DNA of 64,000 nt, from positions 67,744,638 through 67,808,637 of the forward strand of contig CM043699.1 in NCBI GenBank assembly GCA_023935145.1. Direction: 5' to 3'. Source of the stretch: Bretschneidera sinensis (lineage: Eukaryota; Streptophyta; Magnoliopsida; Brassicales; Akaniaceae). Position numbers and translations under genes: made by a program. Shown here piece by piece: positions 22,768 through 35,108 of the stretch. The notes under the pieces were generated by a model that searched no databases, had not been told where the DNA came from, and worked only from the letters and a program-made list of their open reading frames with translations. Numbering within the stretch: position 1 is the first letter of the stretch; every line of letters begins with the position of its first letter.

Positions 22768-23627
22768 AAGGAGGAGAAGGATGCAATCACCGGATTATGA
22801 GAAATTCTTAGAGAAGAAGAACATAAATTACAGCTGTCACATGAACCTAAATTCTTCTTGTTTAATCAAAGAGTAAATCATAACAATGTTTAAAAATAAA
22901 TCCTTACAACTAAACCAAGAATGGAAATAAGAATAACTACACCTAGGGATTCATCCCTTTGCCTTGCTTGGAGATTATTTGGCCATGGGGCTCATGCTTG
23001 AACAGTGTAATGGAGAAGAATGTTGCCGCTTTCTTGAGTTTTTCCAACCTCCTCCATTAAACTCTAAGTGATCTTATTTATAATACAAAAGGTTCAAGGG
23101 TATTTTCGGGTCTAAACGATCATTAAAACCCTAATTAGGAAACAGGGCATCGCGCTTGAGCCGCGGCGCACACTGTCCCGGCCGCGACTCAGCTTTTGAT
23201 TGGCTTTCTTCAAGTTTCTGGAGGCCACAGCCCAGACTTTCCAGGCCATGGCTCAGCCTTTCCAGGCCGTGGCTCAGCTTTTCCAGGCTGTAGCCCACAG
23301 CCTTGCTTCTGGCTTTGTGGAGGCTTCTGGAGGGCAAGGCTTGAGGTTTTGAGCCACAGTGTGGAGTACTAAAGAGTTAATTTCTCTTCATTTTGTCCTT
23401 CGCAACCACGCCTTCACTCCAATATGCATGGAATCTTTTAGCTTTAAGCAACTGTAGCTTTTCCATCTCTTTTAGACTAAAAATACCTGAAAATGCACTG
23501 AAATAAGTTAATGATCCAAGAATGACACTTTAGAATTGTTAAGGTATAAATGTGTAATTCAACTCTAGATCATCCCTAAAATTCTAACAAATAAGTACTA
23601 TTAAGATGCACTTTACGACTCTCATCA
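22768..23627 (-). repeat. Element B 3' LTR, truncated
   Basis: Matches 28660-29499 of the right LTR; the first 510 bp or so of the plus-strand left end are missing. Minus-strand TATA (TATAAATAAG) near 23075. Upstream, 23150-23360 holds several imperfect copies of a GC-rich word around GGCCATGGCTCAGCCTTTCC. Confidence 0.8.
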
Positions 23628-25750
23628 TAACCCCCAACTAGCTTATTGCTAGTCCCTAGCAATTCAAGCGAAAAACAAGACAATACGAAATGAATTCTAT
23701 AGTAGAAATCAAAACAAAGTAAAGCAACGTTAGTGTTTATCTAAGAGTAATTCAAATTTTTGTCTCAAAAATCGCACATAACACACAGCACATAGAATCA
23801 TTAAATATCACCCAAGTCCAAATGTAATCCAAACATCAATCTTAAAATTGTTATCGACTCTTAGCATCCATCTTACCACAAAGCATTAATCCAAACACCC
23901 GGATGATTTTATGCACAACATTCATGAATACAAGTCTTGGCCTCTAAAAACATATTAAATTGCGTGACATCAATCACAAATCAAACTCCATAGGCTCACT
24001 TTTCAAATCACTCTCCACTAATGTAGAAAAATCACACTACATCGGATCAATAGGTCTTTAATAGGCTTGTAACGTTAGGCTAAGGTAAAGGTCAAGAAAG
24101 AACGGGAAGGATTAAACAAGTAAAGGAACTCAGTCTCTTAATTTTAAACACAACTCTTTAAGCACTAGATGACCTTACTTTAACACCCAACTCTTTCAAC
24201 CATTTTTTGAGCATTTCTCTCAATAAATCACCACTTTTTTTTTCTTCTTCCTTTGCCATAATTCACTTCTTTCTTCTTTTTTTTTTGGTACATAACCATT
24301 CACCTCCTTTTTTATTTTTTTACTCTTTTCCACAACCCCAAACTTATCTCCTTTAATGTACTTGGGTTATGATAGTAATATATATTATTTTTTTTATATT
24401 TCCATCCTTACTCCTCTTAAGTGTTTCTCAACAAATGTGTATAACTAAGTTCTCTTAAAAGAATGGTAAGGAAAAAATATTTTTAGGCTCATAAAGGTAA
24501 GTAAATGGGTTATCGAAAGAAACAAGGCTCAAATTCTTTTTCAAGAAAAAGGCTCAAATAGGTGACTAGCGATAAATATAGCAAGGGAAAGTTTGGAAGG
24601 CTCAAACGGTCAAAAAATGGCCTACATCATATCCTAAGTAGTGTGCATTCTCGAATTTCGCCTCAAATGATTATCCAATAAGTTCTAGAGCTTGTCGAGA
24701 CCGCAAAAATATTCATAAAACTTCTCTAAATGTTTTAGACTAATCATGCAATCTTACCACAACCTAGAGTCTCAAACCAAATGAAGATTGACACTTAAAT
24801 TATTCTCAAACCGAAGCAAGATTTAACTTCTTCTAAACACTATATGCTACCTCAATTAGGCTCATATCATTGACATGTGAATTAACTCCAAGGCTAACAC
24901 AAAGTATGCTAAGAACAAACAATATATATATATATATATTAATTTTTTTAGCAGATTATCCTAACAAACAAATGTATTAAAACAAAACAAACGAATTAAA
25001 ACGAAAAAGGGAAGGCGACACCCAACAATTCAATGGTATACAATAAGAAATGTGTTTCCTCCACCCCCAACTTAAAATAAGCATTTTCCTCAATGAGAAA
25101 GCAAAAGTTAAGGAAACTCCCTTTTTAACCAAAGGTGCAAGGAGCCAAAAATTGTGCACAACCATTTGAACTGATGTGCATATTTGTCCCTGAAAAAAGA
25201 AATACGAAGGTAATACTGAAAAACAGCAAAACACTAATAATAAACAAGAAAAAAATATGAAAAACAATAGAAATAAAAGGATATGTTGTGGGGTGCCTCC
25301 CATGAGCGCTAAGTTTTACGTCTTTAGCCAGACGGTGCACCACTCTCACTGCTGGCCTCATTATAGTGCTGAAGATGAGGCTTCATACTCAGTGGCCTCA
25401 GTACTAGTCTTTTGGGAGGGAATACCTAAAGTCCACCACATGTAACTCAAGTGTTCTAGGTGTTTACCATTTACTATCAGCAATAGGATATGTGATTCTC
25501 GCATCCTTATGACTTCTCTCAGGCAACTCCTTAAAGCATGGTTGCCATGATTTCTTAATAAATCCTAGTAACTTATCAAAAACATCAACAACATTAACAG
25601 CATGGGGATAATTGAAGAATCATCGATGTCAAAATTATTAGGAGGGAATTCCACAGAGTTAGAATTATCTTTAATGTACTTATCCTCCAAAATAAGCTCA
25701 TCAATCATGTAAGTGTCGAAACACTTATCATCTTTATGTAGCTGCGTTGA
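23628..25750 (-). other. Element B polypurine tract and noncoding tail
   Basis: The minus strand has GTTGGGGGTTA next to the LTR and the hairpin TTGCTAGTCCCTAGCAA at 23646-23662. Further right are an AT microsatellite (24921-24939), an internal minus-strand AAGTTGGGGGTGG with ATTGAGG-AAAAT-type hairpin remnant (25060-25100), and the 44-bp conserved block at 25290-25333. Open frames here are short and unsupported. Confidence 0.6.
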
Positions 25751-25753
25751 GAC

Positions 25754-26224
25754 TCAGAAAACATTTACCTCAAGAGTCATATTTCCAAATGATAATGTCA
25801 TTAGGCCATTCCTACAATTAATGAGGGCATTGACGGTGGGAAGGAATGGTCTTCTAAGTATCAAAGGAGTTTTTGACTTCGTATTCACAATAGACATGGT
25901 ATCTAAAACCAAAAAGTCAACGGGGTAATAGAATTTGTCAATTTGCAATAAAACTTCTTCCAAAATACCTCTTGGTTTTCTTACCGATCGATCCACTAGT
26001 TGAAGTGCCACGGAGGTCAGTTTGATCTCACCTAGACCGAGTTGCAAGTACATAGAGTATGGCATGAGGTTCACACTAGCACCCAAATCTAGCAATGCTT
26101 GGCCACAAGATTTGTTTCCAATTTGGCAAGCCACCATTGGGTAGCCTGGATCTTTATACTTAGGTGGTGTCTTGCTATCAATTACTGCACTTGCTTGCTC
26201 GGTTAAGAATGCCTTCTTTTTCAC
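25754..26224 (-). pseudogene. Element B aspartic protease
   Basis: A 156-codon frame with LLDLGASVNLMP, the retropepsin-like active site (D-L-G-A in this group), then VALQLVDRS, RGILEEVLLQI and LILRRPFL near the C-terminal flap partner (usual form ILGRPFL). It would cut the gag polyprotein. The frame lies directly after gag in element order. Reading is open but isolated from gag by stops near 26230-26280. Confidence 0.75.
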
Positions 26225-26281
26225 ATTGTGCCTCCTCTTGAGTGTGCACAGATCCTTAATGACTTTAGAATAGTTGGGAAC

Positions 26282-27914
26282 CTATTTTATGACATGAAGA
26301 AGAGGGAGGTTAATTTTAACATGCTGAAGTTGTTCAAGAATCTCACCTTTTAGTGCTGAGTTTTTCTCCTTACGTTTAAGGAGTGCTTGAGGGAAAGGCA
26401 CCGGCAAAGAATCATTATGGGCATCTTGTTCCTTGGGAGCTTCATCAATGTTGCTCACAGTGTTAGGAATCAAGTTTGATGGTAGAGTGGGTCCATCAAT
26501 TTTCTTACCACTACGGGTGATTATGGCATTAACCTCTTTAACATTTTGATTATCAGGATTGGAGGTTTGTGCCATATGTTGTCCCCTTGGATTAGGTTGT
26601 GGCTGTGAAGAAAAACGGCCTTGCTCTTGAATTGTCAAGAAACTAGTAAACTTGGTGAGTTGATTGTTTATCACCTTTTGTTCCTCTTTGATCGCTTGTT
26701 GCTCCTCTAGCAATCATTGATTTATTTTGCCTTGCTCTTCCACACTCTTAAAGATTGTTGTGGAGCATTAGATGAGGTTGCTTCCTATTTCCATTGGGTA
26801 CTAGAGTGGGGATGAGGTTGTATATCGGATCTCCAATGGGTGCTAGATTGGGCAGGAGGTTGTATATCAGATCTCCAACTTAAATTAGGGTAATTCTTCC
26901 AACCGAGATTGTAAGTGTTAGAGTAGGGTGAGTCTGGTTTCTAAAGGGTATACCTAAAGCATTACACTCTCCCTTCATCTTTAAATAGGTTGGACACTCC
27001 CTAGGTACATGATCTACCCCATTACACATAAAACAAGGTCCATGGGATTCTACCCTAGCAACCAGTTCGGGGGCACTGGCATCCTTGGTTTTTAAGGCTT
27101 CAATTTCCTTAGTTAGGGCCTTTAAATGGGCTTTAAGACTATCGTCTTCCTTAAGTTGATAAATTCCAGCGGGTTGATTTCTTCTAGTACTTTCAATGGC
27201 ATTCGGTCCTGTCCAAGTGTGGGCTTTTTCCGATAGGTCATCTAGGAAATCTATGGCTTGGTCGGGATATTTTTGAAGAAAATCCCCATTACACATCATT
27301 TCTATGAACTGCCTCTCCCTACTTAGGAGTCCATTATAGAAATAGCTAACTATCCGCCAACTCTCATACCCATGGTGTGGACAAGAATTCAAAAGGTGTT
27401 TGAAACGTTCCCAAACTTGATATAAGGTTTCGCTCTCCTTTTGTGCAAAGTTTGAGATTTGTCTCTTAAGGTTATTGGTCTTATGAGTTGGGAAGTGCTT
27501 TTGGAAGAAAGCTTGGGTCATCTCATCCTAACTACCTATAGACCTAGGCCTTAATGAGTATAGCTAAACCTTGGCCTTTTCCTTAAGTGAAAAGGGGAAA
27601 AACCAAAGTTTGACGGTGTTTACCATATCAGCCCTATTTTGAAAAGTTGCTACTACTTCCTCAAATTCCCTAATATGGATATAGAGATTTTCATTCTCAA
27701 ACCCATGGAAGGTTGGTAGCAATTGGATCATACCCGGCTTAAACTCAGGTTGTTGAACATTAGGGAGGAACATGATACAGGATGGTGTGGCCGTTCGGCT
27801 AGGATGCAAGTAGTCCTTCAGTGTCCTAGCAATATTCTCATTGTTATTGTCGGCCATGTTAACAAAATCCTCTAAATTCTTGCTTGGGTGTGCACTATGG
27901 TTTGATCTAGGCAA
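26282..27914 (-). pseudogene. Element B gag
   Basis: Three minus-strand frames: 27914-27564 (LEDFVNMADNNNENIARTL, IQLLPTFHGFENENLY), 27521-26880 (capsid domain ETLYQVWERFKHLL, then zinc knuckle CFMCNGVDHVPREC, CX2CX4HX4C) and 26713-26282 (coiled-coil-like EEQQAIKEEQKV and ITRSGK, a motif commonly preceding the protease). Stops at about 27540 and 26715 break the chain. Similar to A and E gag but clearly a separate family. Confidence 0.8.
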
Positions 27915-28126
27915 GGTTTCACTAACGGACGCAGAAGGAGAGGGTAACTCTATTTCGAGTCTTTTGATGAATCTACCTCACGAATCTCTCAGTCTAAGCA
28001 TACGCCAAAAGGATTAGAGGGAAAATAAATAAAACAAAAAAAATTAGAAAATCAAAAGAGAGAGCAAAGAACAATATTACCATCTTGTCTCAAAGTTGAC
28101 AATCTTCCTTATACTTAAGCACGTTT

Positions 28127-28143
28127 CCCCGGCAACGGCGCCC
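28127..28143 (-). promoter_or_regulatory. Element B primer-binding site (tRNA-Asp type)
   Basis: The minus strand reads GGGCGCCGTTGCCGGGG, one mismatch at the first base from the tRNA-Asp complement, five bases from the 5' LTR end. Confidence 0.85.
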
Positions 28144-28148
28144 AAATT

Positions 28149-29499
28149 TGATTACGCTCAAACTAACACGTGGTTATTGTGTATAGCTGAGGTGTCGATC
28201 CCACGAGGAAAAGAAAACTATAAGGGAAAGTGTAAACTTTAATACGAAACAATATAATCCAAATAAGAGAATCTTAGTTTTGATAATGAAATAATGTGAA
28301 AGAGTTGTGTAAATATAATGAAGAATATAATAGGGAAATAACAAGGTTCTGGGAATCCTTCCTAAGTTCATTGCCTTATTCCAATGTCAATTCAATTGTT
28401 TTTATCTCGATTGTGAGTTTCACATCCCAAACAAGCAATCGGTAAATATTCAATCACAGCACATTAACACTCTAATGTAATTGCTACAAATCACTCATTG
28501 ATTTTGATTCAAGCACACATGACCTATCTTATAGATTTATCAAGAAATGACAATATATTTCAATAACAATATCGCAGTAATGGACAAACCTAAAAGATAA
28601 ATCTACTTGAATCAATCATATCCAAACAACTTAACATAAGAATAGCTTGACTAGACTTATATGGAGGAGAAGGATGCAATCACCAGATTAAGAGAAATTC
28701 TTAGAGAAGAAGAACATAAATTGCAGCTGTTATATGAACCTAAATTCTTCTTGTTTAATCAAAGAGTAAATTATAACAATGTTTAACAATAAATCCTTAC
28801 AACTGAACCAAGAATGGAAATAAGAACAACTACACCTAGGGATTCATCCCTTTGCCTTGCTTGGAGATTAGTTAGCCATGGGGCTCATGCTTGAACACTG
28901 TAATGGAGAAGAATGTTGCTGCTTTCTTGAGTTTCCCCAGCCTCCTCCATCAAACCCTAAGTGATCTTATTTATAATACAAAAGGTTCAAGGGTATTTTT
29001 GGTTCTAAACTATCATTAAAACCCTAATTAGGAAAAAGGGCATCGCGCTTGAGCCGCGGTGCACACTGTGTAGGCCACGGCTCGGCTTTTGATTGGCTTT
29101 CTTCAAGTTTCTAGAGGCCGCGGCTTAGCCCTTCCAGGTCATGGCTCAGCTTTTCCAGGCCGCAGCCCATAGCCTTGCTTCTGGCTTTGTGGAGGCTTCT
29201 AGAGGGCAAGGCTTGAAGTTCTGAGCCGCAGCGTGGAACACTAAAGAGTAGATTTCTCTTCATTTTGTCCTTCGTAACCATGCCTTCACTTCGATATGAA
29301 TGGAATCTTCGTGCTTTAAGCAACGGTAACTTTTCCATCTCTTTTAGACTCAAAATACTTGAAAATGCACCGAAATAAGTCAATGAACCAAGAATGACAC
29401 TTTAGAATTGTTAAGGTATAGATGTGTAATTCAACCCTAGATCATCCCTAAAATGCTAACAAATAAGTACTATTAAGATGCAATTTACGACTCTCATCA
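28149..29499 (-). repeat. Element B 5' LTR
   Basis: 1351 bp, TGATTACG to CTCTCATCA on the plus strand. Minus-strand TATAAATAAG near 28970; GC-rich imperfect repeats with AGGCCGCGG at 29040-29240 upstream of it. Confidence 0.85.
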
Positions 29500-30313
29500 T
29501 TATGCTACTATAAGGTTATAGTCTAAAAGTAATAGGATCCTAATCTCCACTAGGAGACCTTCATAAAGGGCCTTCCGCTTTCTACATAGAGGGTTGTGAG
29601 AATCAAAAAGAATAGTGGGAGGTACCATTTAGATTAAAGAATATCTTTATTATAGTTTAAAAAATGAATAGACACTAGTTTTATCTATTGTTATATCATA
29701 GATCGCAATGACTAAACCTACTATCGCGTATACTTAACGGAAACAGTCTAACTGGTCCAATCTCCTAGATTGACTAAGGAATTCGATAATCATTCTCAAT
29801 TCTAAGAAATTTGCCTACATTTTTGATAAGTTGGTTCCAATAGCTTTTTCTAAGAGTGCTCTGGTAGAACGACTCATAATTAGAAACACATTTAAGTAGC
29901 ATCAAAACATAATGACCTATACAGAAGGCATCCTTAGTGCCTAAAGTCCAAAGGTCACTCGTACAACTACAACATAATAAATCCTATTGAAAACCAGTAA
30001 AATTTCCATTAAGAATTATTTAGTTGAGTCAGTTCAGTGTATATGTTCTCTAACACGCACCTATATAACTTGTTCTAATGTCTCATACACTAGTGACCAT
30101 GAGATTAATCACCTTCAATTCCTTGAGAAAACATTGGATGTACTAATCTATCTGGATTCAGTAATGCTCTTCTTAGAAATCTTATAATTAGAAACATTTA
30201 AGAATGAAGCTTAAGGAAATACTTCTAATTAACATGGTCTCATCATGGTGCTTATTTACATTGCTCTTATATTATGGGCTTTATTATGTAAGGCATATAC
30301 AGTGATTTGTAAT
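29500..30313 (-). repeat. Repeat R, left part
   Basis: Similar on the minus strand to 1585-2100 and continuous with 49697-51462 once element C is removed: the left part ends GTGATTTGTAAT and the right part begins GTAATGAACATAATAAATAAG, the same junction that is uninterrupted at 50427-50450. LTR-like and noncoding; no gene seen. The right 430 bp belong to the tandemly repeated unit. Confidence 0.6.
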
Positions 30314-31483
30314 TGATAAGTGCTTAAATAGTCATATTTAAACCCCTTAATTTACACATACTATGCTCTTTATTTATCTATTCTGTGGATTCTACTTCAT
30401 TTTCGTGTTTTATGTGTATTTCATAGGACTTGGACAAAAAGATGATAAATTGGAGCTTTTAGGAGCAAAAGACAAGTTCTTCCATCCAGGAAGGTGCGCT
30501 CGAGCGCACCTCCCTTGTGATCTAGCGCAAAGCACACGAGCGCACTTGAAGAAGACTTGAGTCTTCCTGTGTCAAGTTCTGCCATCCAGCAAGGTGCGCT
30601 CGAGCGCACCTCCATTGTGATCAAGCGCAAAAGCACATGAGCGCACTTGAAGAAAGCTCGTCTCCTGAGTCTTCTTCGGTTTTAGTTTTCTGCTTTTATT
30701 TCATTATGTTTAGAATGTTTAGTTTATTTAGTATGTGTAACTAAACTCCTATAGGGCTTGATTGAAGCCCTAGTTATGCTTTTCCACATGTTCATTCATT
30801 AATTATCTTTGCTATAGCCTTGTTAGAATATTTAACTTGATTAATGTCTGTTTGTATTTAAATTCCTCATATGTGTGTGCCTGATCAACGTATGCATGTG
30901 GTATGGATAAGTTAGTCAAATCAATTTGGATGACCGAGTCCTAGGTTCGACATTAGTAACAAGGGATATCCACACTGGATTTCGAGGTTAATCAACATGG
31001 GAAACCGGGAGCGGATCAAGCCCTAGGTCTCGTGTGGTTGCCGATCTCCACAGCCCTCATGCTCTCTTAGGGAACAACTCAGTATACAACCATGCTGAAT
31101 CCATTAGGAGAGAAAAGAGTTAGATCATACACCATGCCTAACTCATTGCATAGGGAGATCAATAGCCTAAGGTATGGACCAAGCCCTTAGATTGGCAACC
31201 GTTAGATATTCACGATAAGGCTAAAGCATTGACACTTTATTTAGTGGGAAAGTATAATTAGGGTGAATATCGTAGTCCTATGTTCTCATTATTGTTATTT
31301 ACTCACAATCAAATTTGCTATTTCTCTTTTTAACTTGAAGAAACTAATTCTAAAACAAAATTCACCAATCCCTATGGAAATGATCTCGCACTTGTACACT
31401 ATGCTACCACAGACCTTGTGCACTTGCAAGTAAAACTAGGACGGTTATTTGCATATTTATTTAGGTAGATAATCGATCCAACA
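30314..31483 (+). repeat. Element C 5' LTR
   Basis: 1170 bp. U3 carries a roughly 100-bp tandem duplication (30473-30660), each copy containing the perfect palindrome AGGTGCGCTCGAGCGCACCT (30492-30511 and 30592-30611). Compared with the 3' LTR, about 200 bp following the repeats are missing, including the TATA box, so this promoter is probably dead. Confidence 0.88.
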
Positions 31484-31489
31484 AGTTTT

Positions 31490-31506
31490 TGGCGCCGTTG
31501 CCGGGG
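31490..31506 (+). promoter_or_regulatory. Element C primer-binding site (tRNA-Asp)
   Basis: TGGCGCCGTTGCCGGGG, an exact complement of the 3' end of plant tRNA-Asp, six bases after the 5' LTR. Confidence 0.9.
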
Positions 31507-31719
31507 ATTGCACTAAATTTCTTTTTAGAATTGATTTCTCGTTTAGTTTAATTACCATTATTTCTTTTTTATTCTATTCTTATCTCAAGAAATTTTTAAG
31601 TCCTGTTTTTATCTTATTTTTTGTTTCATTAAAACCTTAATCAATTTTTCTTTTATGTTTCAGGTACTCCAGGAGAGCTTTCTGTGCCACTTGTAATCGA
31701 GTACACCCTCTTGTGCAAT

Positions 31720-33037
31720 TGATAAGTGCGTAAATATTCATATTTAAGCCCCTTATTTACATTTGTTAAGTCCTTAGATATGTTAATTTAGTCTATTTTA
31801 CTTTGTTTTTGTGTTTCACATGTTTTTACAGGGTCTTGAAGAAAAAGAAGCATTTTTGGCACATAAAGGAAGAAATCTAGAAATCTGGGAGCAGCTTCTG
31901 GTCAAAGTGCAATCGAGCGCACTACTGAGTGCGATCGAGCGCATAAGCGATCGTGCGCACACAAGAAGGATCAAGTGCAGCACTTGCGATCGAGCGCAAA
32001 GCGCATGCGATCCAGCGAACATGTACGGGTGTGAATAGTAAAACGGCAGAACTAGTTTTGGAAATAGAGTAGGTTTTGCATTTTTGGAAGTTAGGGTTTC
32101 CAGAGTCTTCTTGGATTACTCAAGCCCTATAAATACACCTGTAAAACACACACAAAGCATCACTTATTTTATCTTTTTCTTAGCTCAGAATTGTAAGCTT
32201 TGGAGAGGATTGACAACCCGTCTCCACAATATTCTTCGGGTTTTATAGTTTATGTTTAGTTTATGCTATGATGTTTATCTTGGATAGCATGTGTAACTAA
32301 CTCTTTATAGGGCTCGATTGAAGCCCTAGTTATGCTTTCCCATATATATATTCATTGATTATCTTTGCATTAGCCTTGATTATGATGCTTAACTTGATTA
32401 ATGTCTGTGCTTATTTACATTCCTCATATGTTTATATCTGATCAATATGTGCATGTAGTATAGATTAGTTAGTTAGACAAATTTGGATGACCGAGTCCTG
32501 GGACTAACGATAGTAACAAAAGATATCCACACCAGATTCTTGGATTAATCAACATGAGAAACTGGGAGTAGATACCATGCCCTAGGTCTCATGTGGTTGT
32601 CGATTTCCTTAAATCTTATGCTTTCTTGAGGAACAACTCAGTAGATACTATGCTGAATCTCTTAAGAAAGAAAAGAGTTAGAGTAGATACCATGCCTAAC
32701 TCGGTGCTTAGGGAAACCAATAGCTTAAGGAGTAGATACCATGCCCTTAGGTTGACAACCATTAGGTATTCATAGGAAGGCTAGTGCATTGACCTATTAC
32801 TCATTGGGAAAGTATGACTAGTGGTGGATATCAAAGTCCTATGTCTCATTATTATTAATTCACATTCAACAGTTATTTTGATCATCTTTTATTAAGAAAC
32901 TAATTCTAAAACGAAATTCACCAATCCCTGTGGAAATGATCTCGCACTTGCACACTATACTACCATTGACCTTGTGCACTTGCAAGTAAAACTATACGAT
33001 TATTTACTTATTTATTTAGGTAAATAAATGCGCAACA
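31720..33037 (+). repeat. Element D 5' LTR
   Basis: 1318 bp, ending GCGCAACA. Copies of the TGCGATCGAGCGCAC word lie at 31908-32019, about 110-220 bp upstream of TATAAATA (32128-32135). The downstream half includes several GTAGATACCATGCC words at 32560-32750. Confidence 0.9.
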
Positions 33038-33043
33038 AGTTTT

Positions 33044-33060
33044 TGGCGCCGTTGCTGGGG
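33044..33060 (+). promoter_or_regulatory. Element D primer-binding site (tRNA-Asp type)
   Basis: TGGCGCCGTTGCTGGGG, one C-to-T mismatch from the tRNA-Asp complement, six bases after the LTR. Confidence 0.88.
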
Positions 33061-33472
33061 ATTATGCTAAATTTCCCTTTAGAATTACTTTCATTTAGTT
33101 TAATCATCATTATTCTATTTTACTTTAATTTTCTAACAATTTTTAGTTTCTGTCCCTCACCGTTATTTTCATTTTCATCAAACTCTAATCGATTACCTTT
33201 CTGTTTCAGGCACATCAAAGCCTAATCGCACTTTCTGTGATACTTGTAATCGATCAAACCCTTCTGTGCGATCGAGCGCAATTAGGGTAGAGAGTTACCC
33301 GAGCAGCAGAGTTGAGCTACTGCACTGAAGCTGGTTTACCTGATTTATGCACGGACTTCGATCCCGACATCCAACATTCTTTCACATCGATCCTGAGCTT
33401 GAGCGGACCATCTGACAAAGGCTTAGGAATAACTTTGAGAAGAACGAAGAAGAATTAGAGAACGAAGCCTCA

Positions 33473-34578
33473 ATGGTGGAACAGCTTGAAAAACAACAAC
33501 CATCTGCCCGAGTACCGATGAAGCATTCCTTCATCCCACGGAAAATTGATCAGCCATCATGTATTGCATATCAACCTGAGGCGGCAGGAAACTATTACAT
33601 ATCTCCGCAAATATTGAATGCTTTGACCCACTTTAGGGGTACTCCTAATGAGGATCCACACTTGGACCTTCGAGAATTTTTCGATCTTTGCAAATTCCAG
33701 CACATCCAAAGCTTAGACCAAGAAGGAATAAGGTTAATTCTTTTCCCTTTTTCCTTAAAAGATAATGCTAAATTATGGTATAATTCTTTGCCTGCAGATT
33801 TATCCACACTTAGGAGGAGTTGGCTAGCAAATTCCTAAGGAAATTTTTCCCAGCCCAAAAGACACGACAAATGAGGAAGGAGATTCAGTCCTTCCAACAA
33901 AAGGATGGGGACCTCTTCTTCAAAACGTGGGGACACTTCAACGAGCTGCTACTCAAATGCCCACATAACAACCTACCTCAAGATGAACTGGTACAAGCTT
34001 TCTATAAAGGTTTGAGTGATACTAACAAAAGTATTGTTGATTCAGGTTGTGGAGGAGTGCTGATGGAGAAAAGCAACAAAGAAGCTATGGAGCTCTTCAA
34101 AACCCTAAGCGAACACACTCAGCAGTTCTCCTCTCAAGGTAGACATGTAGCTAAGGGTAAGGGTGTGTATGAGGTAAATCTAAATGGAGGATCTTTTCCT
34201 CAAAAAGCTGCTGTAGAAAGGAAACTAGACTTATTAGTAAAATTCATGGCTGCTCAAAATGCCTCATCTAACCTACCAGCTACACCACTCCAGGTATGTG
34301 CGATATGTTCCCAATTTGATCATAATACTGATACTTGTCCATTGTATTCATCTGCAGATCCAGAACAAGCCAATTACGTGGGACTAAACAACTATCCGAC
34401 AAGGAACAATCCATATGCAAACACCTATAACCCTGGACGGCGGAATCACCCAAATTTTTCTTGGAGCAACAATCAGAACCAGCAAGGGCAGCAAAGAAAC
34501 TCACAGCCAGCAGCCCACTCAGTTCCTGAAACAAAGGAAAGTAACCTAGAAAGTCTTGTGAGGCAATTGGCAACTTAA
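33473..34578 (+). pseudogene. Element D gag
   Basis: Starts at Met 33473 (MVEQLEKQQP), matching the gag starts of C (40700) and H (60275). First frame to about 33800 has ISPQILNALTHFRGTPNEDP and FSLKDNAKLWYNSLP; a small indel then shifts to the frame 33820-34578 with the capsid domain (LASKFLRKFFPAQKTRQMRK), a zinc knuckle CAICSQFDHNTDTC (CX2CX4HX4C) and an N/Q-rich tail with NTYNPGRRNHPNFSW. Stops follow from 34579 to 35108, where homologous sequence continues toward the protease. Confidence 0.85.
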
Positions 34579-35108
34579 CAACAATAGCTGATGACCTCAC
34601 AAGAGCAGTTCATGACAGAGGAAAGGCAATTCCGAAACGAGATAAGACAAACTACTGCGAAACACGAACAAGCTATTCAAAGACTAGAGGTTCAAATGGG
34701 GCAACTGGCTAAGGAATTAAGTAAAACAAAGTAAGGTGAGCTTCCAGCCCAACCTATACCTAATCCAAGAGGATATCAGCAACTAAATGCTATGACAACT
34801 CTAAAAAATGGTAAGATCATAGGAGCTGATGAGCCTGCAAAAGCATCTCCAGACAAAGTAACAACACCCAAAGTAAGTAAAATGGAGAAGTGAAATGCAC
34901 CACCTTTCCCTCAAAGGTTAGTAAAGCCAAAGCAAGAAAATAAATTGCTTGATATTTTGAAACTTTAAGAAAGGTAGAGATTAATATTCCATTGTTAGAT
35001 GCCATTAAACAAATTCCTGCATATGCTAAATTTATGAAAGATTGTTGCACTAACAAAAAGAAGTTCTAGGAGCATAAGACGGTAGCCTTAATCGAAGAGG
35101 TAAGTGTT

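Larger units (their letters stand above)
22768..29499 (-). mobile_element. Element B: Athila-like, gag and protease only
   Basis: Minus-strand element with right (5') LTR 28149-29499, tRNA-Asp primer site, gag, protease, a long noncoding tail, polypurine tract and left (3') LTR truncated at 22768. No reverse transcriptase or integrase sequence was found between protease and tail. The left truncation abuts Gy1 gag, while the right flank is repeat R, so no target duplication can be recognised and rearrangement at the left edge is likely. Confidence 0.82.

Noticed and set aside
31484..31510. Possible tRNA-Asp gene fragment
   Set aside because: Only the 17-base primer complement is present, always next to an LTR end; no cloverleaf.
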